Shown here: positions 8,456 to 17,274 of the stretch, in pieces
Numbering within the stretch: position 1 is the first letter of the stretch
Layout: each line of letters begins with the position of its first letter
DNA from: Bacillota bacterium
GTDB taxonomy: Bacteria > Bacillota > Clostridia > Acetivibrionales > Acetivibrionaceae
NCBI GenBank assembly: GCA_023398495.1
Contig: JAEWSG010000118.1
Coordinates: 16,581-80,580, forward strand
Reading direction: 5' to 3'
Length of the DNA: 64,000 bases
Program-made: the position numbers and the translations under genes
Notes under the pieces: generated by a model
Told to the model about the DNA's origin: nothing
What the model saw: only the letters and a program-made list of their open reading frames with translations
The model's database searches: none

Positions 8456-8474
8456 AACTTTTCACCCCAAAAAA

Positions 8475-9542
8475 TTATTGACTGATACTTATAGCAATAT
8501 TGCTCCCATTTGCTGCAGCCGATGTATTATTGTCTCCATTAATATTTATGTTTATATCATTGCCTTCTATTGTTGTATTATCTGTTTGATTTGTTTGTTC
8601 AGCTTTATTTATCGCAGTTTCCTGCTGTTGCTTATTGTCTTTTTTATCATTATCAGAAACCATTAATGGAGTTGATGATGCTTTAACATCGCCATTTACA
8701 TTTACATTTTTATCATCAACCTTATGGACAGGTAGTGGGGTTGCCGGTATTATGGACTCAGTAATTTCTTCAGAAAGCATTTGTGGAACATTTTTGGTAA
8801 TGCCGCTTTCCACATTTGCATTATCAGTTGGTATTGGGGTTAATGAAATATTTTCAGCTTGAACCGAATACGCCTTTTGCTTCGCTGAACTTGCTTTGCT
8901 GATGTTATATGAAACTCCCTTCATAAAAAGAGTTGATACACAACCTAAAACTATTATAATCAAGACAGACTTACCTAGTTTTGTGACTATATTGGCAGAT
9001 AATTTATTACTCCTAATATCTATATCCATTTCTTTTTTATGGTTACGCCCAACTTTGCTTTTTAAACTCAAATCAAATTTTAAAACCCCGAAATATTCTC
9101 CATCTGGTATTTCCGGAACAACTTCATATCCATTAACTTCATTATTACAACAATCAATTTTTATAGCTCCATTTGTTTCCACCTTGTCTTTTTTCTCATA
9201 AAAATCCAATTCAGTGGAAATATTTAATACATCAAATAGAAATTGCTCAAAAGTCGCTATCCTCAAAACTTCATTTTTAACATCTTCAGAAAGCATTGAA
9301 TTAAGTATAAGTTTTTCAATATTTTCCCTAATAGCTCTTTTCTGAACTTCGCTTGATTCTTGTACTGCAAAAGTAACTATATTGTTAATATCCTCACAAC
9401 TAGGTATGACTGTATTGTTATTCCATTTGTAAATCATTGAAACTCCCTTAAAAAGATACATGTCAGCAAGAAACCCAGCGTTCTTTTTGGTTACTTTCAT
9501 TAAGATATCCAGAATGTTTTTAAAATTCAGTCTGTCCTTCAC
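8475..9542 (-). CDS. Single-pass membrane protein with cytoplasmic helical domain and NGDNN tail
   Basis: About 355 residues from the GTG at 9542, which has GGGGGGA five bases upstream; an ATG at 9563 in frame has no ribosome site. The N-terminal 90 residues are helical, and the LADMYLFKGVSMIYKW stretch resembles a helix-turn-helix, weakly. One membrane segment lies near 190-212 (VLIIIVLGCVSTLF). The rest is a low-complexity Ser/Thr/Pro/Asn-rich extracellular tail that ends in NININGDNN...NGSN...ISIS, the same motif found after the CuAO-N domain of both flanking proteins. Topology resembles a trans-envelope regulator of the anti-sigma type. Function unknown; the shared motif argues that the three products interact or form one assembly. 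Confidence 0.72.
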   Translation of the reverse strand: MKDRLNFKNILDILMKVTKKNAGFLADMYLFKGVSMIYKWNNNTVIPSCEDINNIVTFAVQESSEVQKRAIRENIEKLILNSMLSEDVKNEVLRIATFEQFLFDVLNISTELDFYEKKDKVETNGAIKIDCCNNEVNGYEVVPEIPDGEYFGVLKFDLSLKSKVGRNHKKEMDIDIRSNKLSANIVTKLGKSVLIIIVLGCVSTLFMKGVSYNISKASSAKQKAYSVQAENISLTPIPTDNANVESGITKNVPQMLSEEITESIIPATPLPVHKVDDKNVNVNGDVKASSTPLMVSDNDKKDNKQQQETAINKAEQTNQTDNTTIEGNDINININGDNNTSAAANGSNIAISISQ

Positions 9543-9588
9543 AAAATCCCCCCAATAAAACAAATAATTTTCATACTAATCTAATACG

Positions 9589-12525
9589 CTATTTCAATAA
9601 ATTTTTATACTCTATAATTTGTGCATAATCCCATTCATCATCTTCCAAAGTATAAACCCTAAGAGCTTCATCAAAACACATCAATGCAAGCTTTGAATTT
9701 TCTTCCTCATCTCTAATTTTTGACAAACCAGTATAAGCAATTCCTAGATCACGCATAGTTTCAGCATAAAGTAATGGATATTTTTCAAAAGTCCTAAACT
9801 TCAAAGCATTTTTAAATGAACTAATAGATTTATTAATGTTCAATTCTTTATCTTCAATTGCAGACAATCCAAAATATGCCCTCGCCAAGCTGTTTTGTGT
9901 CTGTGCATAAAGTAAGGGATTATTTTCTAGAGAATATATTTCTAAAATAGTATCAAATGCGTCAATAGCCTTATTAAAATATTCTATCGAATTCTTTAAT
10001 TCTGCAAGTTCCCGACAGGCATCGCCCTTATAAATCAGCTTTCCGATATATGCCATATTATTTTCTTTATAAAAGATTTCTATGCTTTCATCAAGTGTAG
10101 CAATAGCTTTAAGCAGATTTGCTTCCTTATCCCTTATCTTTGAAAGACAATAATAACCACGTCCCTCTACTCCTTTTAAATCTGCATACTGAGGAGGAAA
10201 CATATCAAAGGTAACCAACTCCTGAGCCTCTTTTGATAAGGTGATTCCTTTAAGTATATTCTCTTCCTTATTGTGCACATTAGATAGCGAATAGTAAGAA
10301 TTAGCCATTATCATTTTTGCATATCCTATACTCTGAGGAGCATCCGATTCATTTATTATTTTAATGCCCTCCTCACACAACTCAATAGCCTTAGTAGCAT
10401 TTTCCCCGGCATCTTTTACCTGGGATAGATACAGATATGGCGTAGCCATACTTAAGAGAGTATTCGCATAAATCGTTGGGTATTTATCAACTGAAAAATA
10501 TTCAAGTGATTCATTATAGCACTCAATAGAATTCAAACAATTTTCCACAGTATTATTCATATTTGCCATATAATAATATGCAGTTCCCATATTCCTCTTA
10601 ATCATTGAATATTGTTGAGGGTTACTGCTTTTCGTAACAACTCGCAATGCTTCATTGAATGCATTTATACCTTCCTCAAAGAATTCATATTTATATTCGC
10701 TTTGAGCCAATGTACAATAGAACACTCCAAGCTCCTTCTGGCACAAATAATAGGCTTCAGGTTCCTGTTCGATTGTGTTAACCTCCAGAGATTCTTTGTA
10801 GTATTCTATGGCTTTATTGATATTTTCCTTAGGCTCCCTGAATAGATGCAGGTTCCAATGTGCCTTTCCAAGAGAGGTCTTAGCATCAGCATACAATATT
10901 GGATATTTTTCTTTAGAAAATATTTTTAAAGATTCTTCGTGAGCCGCAATAGCTTTATTTGCATATTCGACTCCTACCTGTTTTGAAGATAGGTACAGAT
11001 ATATATAACCAAGCAATCTCTGAGTTAAAGCATAATTAAGTGGATACATTTCCAACGTTCTCACACTAAGGCTTTCTTTACAAGCCTCTTGAGCGTTATT
11101 TAAATTCTGAATGTCGTCTTTTACAGTCGATAACTGATAATATACCCATCCCTGAAAGTTCTTAAGAGAAGCATAATATGTTGGATAATCATCAAAAGTA
11201 TATATTTTTAATGCTTCTTCAAAATATTCAACTGCTTTATTAAGGTTTTCAGCAGTATCCTTTATAAACGAAAAGTTGTAATAGCAACTTGCTATACTTC
11301 CTTTAACAGAAGCATATTCCAAAGGATACCTGCCTGCATCGAATAATTCAATAATGTCATTGTATTCTTCAAGTGCTTTCACAAAATGTTGTCCTTCTGC
11401 CATTGAAGAACCAAGATTAACATATACTTCTGCCAGCAACTTCTTAGTTAAGGCATATTCCATTAAATATTCTTCTTTTGTAAAAGTCAACAGTGCCTCA
11501 TTATAAGCCGTAATAGCTTCGTTCAGATTTTTAATACTGTCTTTAATTGAAGCCTGAAGTCCAAATGCAGTACCAATATTCCTTTTGACTATCGCATACT
11601 CTTCCATGTTATTATTATGTGAATAAATTTCTATAGCCTTGTTGTATGCATCAAATGCACGACTTAAATTCCTGTCCCTTTCTCTTATGTATGCCAATTC
11701 TGTATATGCCATTCCCAAACCGTTTTGTGCTGAAGCATATATTTCATAATTTTCTTCGGGTGAACTTACTGCCAAAGCCTCTTCAAATGAAACTACAGCT
11801 TTGGTGGAATTCTCTTCACAATTTATTATCTTTGAAAGTTTAACATAAACATTACCTAAATTAACTTTGCTGCGTCCATATTCTTTAGGGTTAGCTTTGC
11901 TTGATATATTTTCAAGTATTTTGCTATACTTGTTTATTGCCCCAAAATAATTTTTATTTTTCACAAGTTCATCAGCATCACTGATTTCATCATTAACCTT
12001 GTCAATTCCATAGCGCTTGGATATGTTAACAACAGTATTACTCCCTGCTAAAAGCACTATGTTATTATCTCCATTCATGTTTATATTTATAGTATTATTA
12101 GGCCAGATCTTTACAGTTCTATGTTCATCATCAACACTGTATTTGGATTTTAGTATAAGTTCAATAAACTGAACTGGTACATAAAATCTATCCTTATTTA
12201 TTAAAGATGAGGTGCATAGTTCTATATTTTCACCATTAACATTTACTATATTACTGCCATTCCTCATGCTTATGTTTTTCTCTTCCCTATTGCCAGTAAC
12301 AGTCATTGAAAGTCCATCCCAACTCACATCAAACCCAAAAACTTCATACAATTCTCTGATGGGCATGTACAATTCTTTATTTACCATTATAGGCAGGATA
12401 TCGAATTCCACTGGCTCATTATTAACACTTACCTGATACTTGCTGTCTGCATAGCAAATATTTACTCCTGGCAAAAAACTAATAACCATAACTAATATCA
12501 ATATTTTTATAACTTTTTTATTCAT
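9589..12525 (-). CDS. Large secreted copper-amine-oxidase-N / TPR repeat protein
   Basis: 978 residues. Signal peptide (residues 1-26), CuAO-N-like domain (about 28-143; MPIRELYEVFGFDVSWD and FYVPVQFIELIL), then NTININMNGDNN...GSN...NIS at 144-169. About fifteen TPR-like repeats follow with a period near 52, each with a pattern like YP-x-x-YA...LG-x-x-Y...NLNKA-x-x-x-Y-x-EAL. Such long regular arrays usually form superhelical protein-binding scaffolds. First gene of a three-gene operon, ribosome site AAAGGTGG seven bases before ATG, sigma-A promoter at 12649-12676. Its first 250 residues match the 515-residue protein in architecture. Likely surface-exposed; partner unknown. Confidence 0.82.
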   Translation of the reverse strand: MNKKVIKILILVMVISFLPGVNICYADSKYQVSVNNEPVEFDILPIMVNKELYMPIRELYEVFGFDVSWDGLSMTVTGNREEKNISMRNGSNIVNVNGENIELCTSSLINKDRFYVPVQFIELILKSKYSVDDEHRTVKIWPNNTININMNGDNNIVLLAGSNTVVNISKRYGIDKVNDEISDADELVKNKNYFGAINKYSKILENISSKANPKEYGRSKVNLGNVYVKLSKIINCEENSTKAVVSFEEALAVSSPEENYEIYASAQNGLGMAYTELAYIRERDRNLSRAFDAYNKAIEIYSHNNNMEEYAIVKRNIGTAFGLQASIKDSIKNLNEAITAYNEALLTFTKEEYLMEYALTKKLLAEVYVNLGSSMAEGQHFVKALEEYNDIIELFDAGRYPLEYASVKGSIASCYYNFSFIKDTAENLNKAVEYFEEALKIYTFDDYPTYYASLKNFQGWVYYQLSTVKDDIQNLNNAQEACKESLSVRTLEMYPLNYALTQRLLGYIYLYLSSKQVGVEYANKAIAAHEESLKIFSKEKYPILYADAKTSLGKAHWNLHLFREPKENINKAIEYYKESLEVNTIEQEPEAYYLCQKELGVFYCTLAQSEYKYEFFEEGINAFNEALRVVTKSSNPQQYSMIKRNMGTAYYYMANMNNTVENCLNSIECYNESLEYFSVDKYPTIYANTLLSMATPYLYLSQVKDAGENATKAIELCEEGIKIINESDAPQSIGYAKMIMANSYYSLSNVHNKEENILKGITLSKEAQELVTFDMFPPQYADLKGVEGRGYYCLSKIRDKEANLLKAIATLDESIEIFYKENNMAYIGKLIYKGDACRELAELKNSIEYFNKAIDAFDTILEIYSLENNPLLYAQTQNSLARAYFGLSAIEDKELNINKSISSFKNALKFRTFEKYPLLYAETMRDLGIAYTGLSKIRDEEENSKLALMCFDEALRVYTLEDDEWDYAQIIEYKNLLK

Positions 12526-12648
12526 CTTTATACCACCTTTATTATTAAAACTCTTTGTTCTAACAAAAGAAAAAATAGATATGCATGCTGAACATGCACA
12601 AAGAACTTGTACTGTTCGGTACCTAATCTACTAAACTTAACCATTTTT

Positions 12649-12676
12649 ATATTATCATACAAAGTTATTTTGTCAA
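12649..12676 (-). promoter_or_regulatory. Sigma-A promoter of the TPR operon
   Basis: On the minus strand, a perfect -35 TTGACA (12671-12676), a 16-base spacer and a -10 TAATAT (12649-12654) give a leader of about 115 bases before the gene at 12525. The remaining upstream gap to 12962 is AT-rich; besides a small CGGGTTACCCG palindrome near 12911-12921 I see nothing in it, and no clear terminator for the chimeric gene. Confidence 0.75.
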
Positions 12677-12962
12677 GATATTCCTGAAAACAACCACAGC
12701 CAATATTGGTTCTGTTGCAAAAAATCCAATGACTGTATATAATCTTACCATACTATGCAATAGTAGGATAAAATGAATCGGAACAGTTCCATTACTACAC
12801 ATACTCCTTATACTATATAAAAGTTTCAAGAACGTTAATAGAGTATAATAGAGTATCTACTGTTGTTTTTTGCATTTAATTTTATATATAAAATTGGAAG
12901 GATATATATCGGGTTACCCGAAGGCGATTTTGAGGTTGCTAATATTTGTAAAGGCATAATTG

Positions 12963-14354
12963 CTAGTATTTTAGGGCCATAATATTTCCGGTTAACCCTG
13001 CTGCAGTTCCCAATAACAACACAGTATCTCCCCGTTTAACTTTTCCTTCTTCCACAGCTTCACATAAAACATAGGGTACAGGTGCAGATACCATGTTTCC
13101 GTATTTTTGCACGTTGTTAATATATTTATCTTTTCCAATGCCCATTTTTTTCATAAGCATGTCCAATGCTTTACTGGCTTGATGGAGTATAATTAGATCC
13201 ACGTCATTTATGTCAATTCCTGACTGCTTTGAAAACTCTCCTATTAATTCAGACACCTTTGCACCTGCTAAATATAGTACTTTTCTGCCCTTCATATCAA
13301 ACATGTACTCTTCTTTTGTATTTTCACAATAGTTTTGTGGATGTAAATTTGTAAGCCCGCCCCTGATTTCCGTGTCATGGGCACCTTCTATCCAAGTCCT
13401 TTGAAGGCTATGAAGAATACCACTTTTACACTCTTTGTCCTTTGTTATTACAAAAGCTGCTGCTGCATCACTAAAAAGCTCATAGGACTCCTTTTGCTTT
13501 GGATTAATAGCTTTGGATGGTACATCTGCAGACACAATTAAAATATTATTGTAACGGCCTGCTTCAATTAAAAATAACAATTGCATACTTATTTTTTCGC
13601 GTACATATCTGTTGGTACAGACCATCCATCTTTTCATAAGACTAAAATAGTGCCCTGCACCCAGGATTGTTGTGCCAACTCTGCAGGCAATAGTGTGTTG
13701 AATAATCTGCACATCACTGCATTGCATTAATTTTGCTATCTCGTGGTCATCGCACAGCTTGTCTTGTACTGATTCAAAAACCCTGTACTTATTCATTAAA
13801 TCAGTTTTTGCAAAATAGCACATACCATTTAATGTATCGTTCATTCCAAGCCGTGACATAGGAAGATAAGTTAGCAACGAGTTACTGTTGACAAAGCCTG
13901 TTACCAATCTTGAGAAGAAGTTGTTGTATCTGGAATAATAAGGTATGCCGGTTACAATACATTCTTTCTGTTTGTTGTCTAACAATTCTTTAATACTACA
14001 CAGTGCTTTAAAGTCAATAACCGTATCGTCATCTATTGCTGCTATGTATTTCCTGCAAAATTTAAGTGCCAGATTTTGTTTATATACTTTCGCACTCAGG
14101 TTCTTGGGGATTTCGTCACAAATAATAATTTCTATATCTCTATTAGTGGTTTCATTGATTTCATTGACTATATCCTGGGCCGGTAAATCGTTATAATCTA
14201 CTAAATTTGCGTTAGCACTGTTTTTAACGTTGTCCAATAAATCCTGCTTTAAATTTGGATCACCGGATACAATAGGCTGAATTACAGAGAATTCGTGGCT
14301 AATGTCAACTGCTGTATTGACGCGTTTGCGCATTTTGTTTTGATAGCTCACCAT
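12963..14354 (-). CDS. Chimera: glycosyltransferase (GT21-like) N-half joined to KAS III C-half
   Basis: About 463 residues from the ATG at 14354 (GGTGAG ten bases upstream; TTG 14372 is an alternative). Residues 25-250 read as a GT2/GT21 ceramide-glucosyltransferase-like domain: FSVIQPIVSGDP, the metal motif IDDDTVID, a CDDHEIA acid motif and an LMKRW motif, but without the flanking membrane helices. From about residue 255 the text changes to the second half of a beta-ketoacyl-ACP synthase III: ILIVSADVPSKA, FSDAAAAFVI, ILHQAS (catalytic His) and KYGNMVSAPVP (catalytic Asn), ending LGTAAGLTGNIMAL. The KAS half begins just after where the catalytic Cys should be, so the active Cys is missing. 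Probably two neighbouring genes joined in frame by a deletion; a true bifunctional protein is less likely. Confidence 0.75.
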   Translation of the reverse strand: MVSYQNKMRKRVNTAVDISHEFSVIQPIVSGDPNLKQDLLDNVKNSANANLVDYNDLPAQDIVNEINETTNRDIEIIICDEIPKNLSAKVYKQNLALKFCRKYIAAIDDDTVIDFKALCSIKELLDNKQKECIVTGIPYYSRYNNFFSRLVTGFVNSNSLLTYLPMSRLGMNDTLNGMCYFAKTDLMNKYRVFESVQDKLCDDHEIAKLMQCSDVQIIQHTIACRVGTTILGAGHYFSLMKRWMVCTNRYVREKISMQLLFLIEAGRYNNILIVSADVPSKAINPKQKESYELFSDAAAAFVITKDKECKSGILHSLQRTWIEGAHDTEIRGGLTNLHPQNYCENTKEEYMFDMKGRKVLYLAGAKVSELIGEFSKQSGIDINDVDLIILHQASKALDMLMKKMGIGKDKYINNVQKYGNMVSAPVPYVLCEAVEEGKVKRGDTVLLLGTAAGLTGNIMALKY

Positions 14355-14478
14355 TAAACATACTCTCACCAAAAATATCAGGCATCCCGACTCCCTGAAG
14401 GAAGTTTATTAATGGTTTCATTCGTTACATCCGTCGTATAAATATTTCCAGTGCCAACTCCCTCAATAGATAATATAA

Positions 14479-14503
14479 AACCCTCACACAAAAAGTGAGG
14501 GTT
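14479..14503 (-). terminator. Terminator after the CheX-like gene
   Basis: AACCCTCAC pairs with GTGAGGGTT around a seven-base loop; on the minus strand it is followed by TTTTATATT. Confidence 0.8.
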
Positions 14504-14533
14504 ACACTAAAGAATATTCACTCCCCCCAGAAA

Positions 14534-14983
14534 TCAAGAGGCCCGATTCATTCTTATTTCCAGGCATATCTCACCGATTGCCGTGCAGATGTAGCAGCTT
14601 GTATTTATTTCATATTCCTTATCATCATCAAGCTTACATTGCACCGGAGGTAATATATCACAGTTCATGTGGTTCTCTGAAAGTTCAGATAGTACATTTC
14701 CGCTTATTATATTTGCAATCTCTGATACTGCAGAGCTCACAAAAGCATCCACAGCATCAAACTTCATTCCGCTCATGAGATTTACTATATTAAGGGATGT
14801 GGAGACCGGGTATCGGTAAATCACCTTTCCTTGGAGGTCACCGGTAACGCCGATGACGATATCAACCTCATCGTCACACTTGAAATCCCCAGCCGGATGA
14901 TCGGAAATCTCTGAAATGTTAAGCATCAATTTAAATACATTCTGTGTTGCATCGACAAATGCTTTATGAACTTTATCTTTCAT
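14534..14983 (-). CDS. CheX-like chemotaxis phosphatase family protein
   Basis: 149 residues with the CheC/CheX layout: an N-terminal helix (VHKAFVDATQNVFKLML), a strand with DIVIGVTGDLQGKVIYR, and an AVSEIANIISGNVLSEL helix carrying the Glu-Ile-x-Asn pair that marks the phosphatase active site in CheX/CheC (E and N in SEIANIISGN). Family members remove phosphate from CheY. It overlaps the hemerythrin gene by 11 bases, so both are co-translated. No flagellar genes are nearby, but a stand-alone CheY-like regulator lies at 44.3 kb. The pairing suggests oxygen-linked taxis or signalling. Confidence 0.8.
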   Translation of the reverse strand: MKDKVHKAFVDATQNVFKLMLNISEISDHPAGDFKCDDEVDIVIGVTGDLQGKVIYRYPVSTSLNIVNLMSGMKFDAVDAFVSSAVSEIANIISGNVLSELSENHMNCDILPPVQCKLDDDKEYEINTSCYICTAIGEICLEIRMNRAS

Positions 14984-15401
14984 TTCCGCTCATCCCCTTC
15001 TTTATGGCATATTCCGCTATGCGATGATCTTCTGCGGCTACATGGTTAATCAGCCATGCCAGCAGTCTACCACCAAACTGTTGTATTAATTGCTCGTCAT
15101 TATTGGATTGCTCGTATTGCTTGGAAAACTCCAACACATAATCGACCATACCGGTATGTATCTGTTTATGAGCTTCATATCCGGGATAACCAATGCTTCG
15201 CTGGTGTTCCTCCTCATCACGGAAATGCTCTACAACGTATCCTTTCATAAACTCCAGTGTCTCATTGACCTTCTGGACTTTCTCATCCCAGCAAACTTCA
15301 GACCTCAATACCTGCAAAAACGAATCGACGCGCCGGAACAATTCCTTATGCTGCGCATCAATCAGAGGAACGCCAAGTTCATAATTGTCTTTCCATAGCA
15401 T
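14973..15401 (-). CDS. Bacteriohemerythrin
   Basis: 142 residues with the di-iron hemerythrin ligand set: His in DAQHKELF, His and Glu in HFRDEEEH, His pair in HKQIHTGM, and His and Asp in the final HVAAEDHRIAEY. The length is typical of single-domain bacterial hemerythrins, which bind O2 reversibly. In an obligate anaerobe this would store, scavenge or sense oxygen. It is first in a two-gene unit with the CheX-like gene, which points to sensing or taxis. Confidence 0.92.
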   Translation of the reverse strand: MLWKDNYELGVPLIDAQHKELFRRVDSFLQVLRSEVCWDEKVQKVNETLEFMKGYVVEHFRDEEEHQRSIGYPGYEAHKQIHTGMVDYVLEFSKQYEQSNNDEQLIQQFGGRLLAWLINHVAAEDHRIAEYAIKKGMSGNER

Positions 15402-15577
15402 AATACTAACCTTCCTTTCGTATATTTTTTTTTGCTGCTTTTACAACAATGGAATTCAGTAATTGTGAATGGGCCATTTCAAATATTCTCACGACAATTT
15501 CATCGAGAAAACAGTATAAAATTGGCTTATATAGTTTATCGGCGAATAAAGGTATTTAGTAAATAATTAATACAACA

Positions 15578-15892
15578 TCATTTTTCATTTCGCAGGAAAC
15601 GGTCAACAGTGGCTACATCCCACTGGTTGCCTTTTTTAAATTCATTTCTCATCTCATTTAATTCTTTCATAATTGCGTTTTTACCCTTACCTGACAAATA
15701 GTCGTTAAAAATCATTCTTACAATATCTGCTTCATGCGGTACCACTTCAAGGCAGCCGTTTTTCAAATTATAACCTATAATAGAAAAGCTGAAGGGAATT
15801 CCTTCTTTGAATTTATTCCTTATCCTTCATTTGCAGTTCTCATTTACTGAGCGACTTTCCTCTTGAGCAAAAGAAGCCAGTATAGTCAGCAT
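15578..15892 (-). pseudogene. Serine recombinase remnant
   Basis: Read on the minus strand from 15892, a frame gives MLTILASFAQEESRS...ENCK, then an in-frame TGA where intact large serine recombinases have Trp, then RIRNKFKEGIPFSFSIIGYN and on to a recombinase-domain piece ending RFLRNEK. So only the end of the catalytic domain and the start of the recombinase domain remain, with one nonsense codon and both ends lost. The last 62 codons form an open frame but have no N-terminal catalytic Ser region. It marks an old integration event at the edge of the 15.5-22.9 kb island. Confidence 0.8.
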
Positions 15893-16007
15893 CTTTACAA
15901 AAAAGCTCCCAGCCCCCTTAAGAGTCTGATTACTCCTGATGATTGCTGGGAACAGATATCTACTGTTATCTTGTTATCTATAACCGTGCCGGAACCTTCT
16001 CCATTTT

Positions 16008-17108
16008 TTAAATATATTTTTTTACATCCTCTAAACTCGCATATTCAAAAATACTGTCGATTATAACCTCTAAATTCTCAGTATCTAGTTGTGATATCTT
16101 ATCCCTTGTTTCTTCTGGCAATTTTCCAAATTTCTTAGTAAATAATCTTACTGCTGTTTTATAAAGTGTTTCTTTCTTCTCCTCCTGTCTTCCTTCTTGT
16201 CTTCCTTCTTGTCTTCCTTCTTGTCTAAATATTTCAGCCAAAGTCATCGCCTCTTCACTCCCTTCTGTATAAGAGTATTCGATTCTCTCAATGATTTTAT
16301 CAAAATCTTCTTTGGTAATATCCTTTTTAGCACTAAAAATATATCTCATTAAGGTTTCAAAGTATTCAATTCCTGTTTGTTTATCCTCTAATTCTCTTAA
16401 GTACTCTGCTGATATAACAATTGATTCTATAAACTCTTCAAGACTTCTCTTATTTATATCTCTAAATGTTGTTAGTATTATTCTATTTATAACTTCTCCC
16501 TTTATCTCTTCGTCCGTATACCTTGATAAATCATAAAGTAGATATTCATAATCAGGAACACATTTTTTTACATCTTCCGGAAGTTCTTTATAGCCTTTTA
16601 TCATTTCTCCCAAGGTGGTCTTAATATTCCATTCATCACTTCCGTGATAAATCACCAATGGTATAACAATTGGAAGCTCATAAGAATTCTCCTTTGTACA
16701 CTTGGCTTCCCATATTTCCAGCATGTATTTTAATAGCTGAAAAGAGATATTTCTGCTAGTGTAACTTTTGTGTTCAAAAAGAAAATAAACGTATCCTTCC
16801 CTTTTATTAATCTTTATCCTAAAAAGCATATCTGAAAATACTTCTTGTAGCTCTTCATTGATAAAGCTATCTTTCTGATGCTCTAGCGTATCCAAGTCAA
16901 CAATTTTTATAATACTTTGTGGCAAATAGTTATTCATAAAGTCCCTTGCCACTTCTATTTTTGAAAAAGTTTCTTTAAAAAATTTATCATAGCATATGGT
17001 CATATTATCATCAATTTTTTTAGTCATATATGGGATAATTTTTCTTCGGATAATGCGTCTTTTGTAGTTCTCTTCAAATGATCTTATATACACATTCTTG
17101 TTTAACAA
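16008..17108 (-). CDS. Rpn-family recombination-promoting nuclease / PD-(D/E)XK putative transposase
   Basis: About 366 residues. The middle matches Rpn/YhgA-like proteins: YDKFFKETF near the N-terminus, VDLDTLEHQKDSFINEEL..FSDMLFRIK, YVYFLFEHKSY (the EHKS nuclease core), and PIVIPLVIYHG. The C-terminal part holds four RQEG/RQEE units encoded by a 12-bp tandem repeat, followed by a helical tail. AGGAG abuts the ATG at 17114, so the TTG at 17108 is the better spaced start; homologues often begin nearer the MTKK at residue 30. Rpn proteins are mobile-element-like nucleases that raise RecA-independent recombination in E. coli. It lies within the accessory island. Confidence 0.82.
   Translation of the reverse strand: MLNKNVYIRSFEENYKRRIIRRKIIPYMTKKIDDNMTICYDKFFKETFSKIEVARDFMNNYLPQSIIKIVDLDTLEHQKDSFINEELQEVFSDMLFRIKINKREGYVYFLFEHKSYTSRNISFQLLKYMLEIWEAKCTKENSYELPIVIPLVIYHGSDEWNIKTTLGEMIKGYKELPEDVKKCVPDYEYLLYDLSRYTDEEIKGEVINRIILTTFRDINKRSLEEFIESIVISAEYLRELEDKQTGIEYFETLMRYIFSAKKDITKEDFDKIIERIEYSYTEGSEEAMTLAEIFRQEGRQEGRQEGRQEEKKETLYKTAVRLFTKKFGKLPEETRDKISQLDTENLEVIIDSIFEYASLEDVKKYI
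16188..16223. repeat. 12-bp coding tandem repeat in the Rpn gene
   Basis: Three exact copies of TCTTCCTTCTTG (plus-strand view) encode repeated Arg-Gln-Glu-Gly units, with a decayed copy on the left. The unit is a multiple of three, so slippage changes the number of RQEG units without breaking the frame. Confidence 0.85.
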
Positions 17109-17250
17109 TTTCATCTCCTGTATAAATTATATCATAAAATCAGCTCACGTCAAACATACGTTCTTAGCTAATTAAAACTTTTATTATCGCTGTATAGCGA
17201 AACGTCCGTTGGTTTCTTTGGCAACCCCATACTTACCCTTAAAAACAACA

Positions 17251-17274
17251 AAAGCCACTGAAATCAGTGACTTT
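17251..17274 (-). terminator. Terminator downstream of the split DUF1016 gene
   Basis: AAAGCCACTGA pairs with TCAGTGACTTT apart from one mismatch, and on the minus strand CTTTTGTTGTTTTT follows. The surrounding gap 17109-17416 also holds an inverted pair TTGTATCAAAA / TTTTGATACAA (17278-17330) and three spaced TTTAGCG words, two within a TTCCGCTAAAT direct repeat about 40 bases apart. Confidence 0.7.

Noticed and set aside
12877..12895. Possible promoter or palindrome in TTTAATTTTATATATAAAATT
   Set aside because: AT-rich text pairs easily; no -35 or operator pattern.
16188..16223. CRISPR-like array
   Set aside because: Units are contiguous 12-mers without spacers, inside a coding frame; no CRISPR array or cas gene was seen anywhere in the window.
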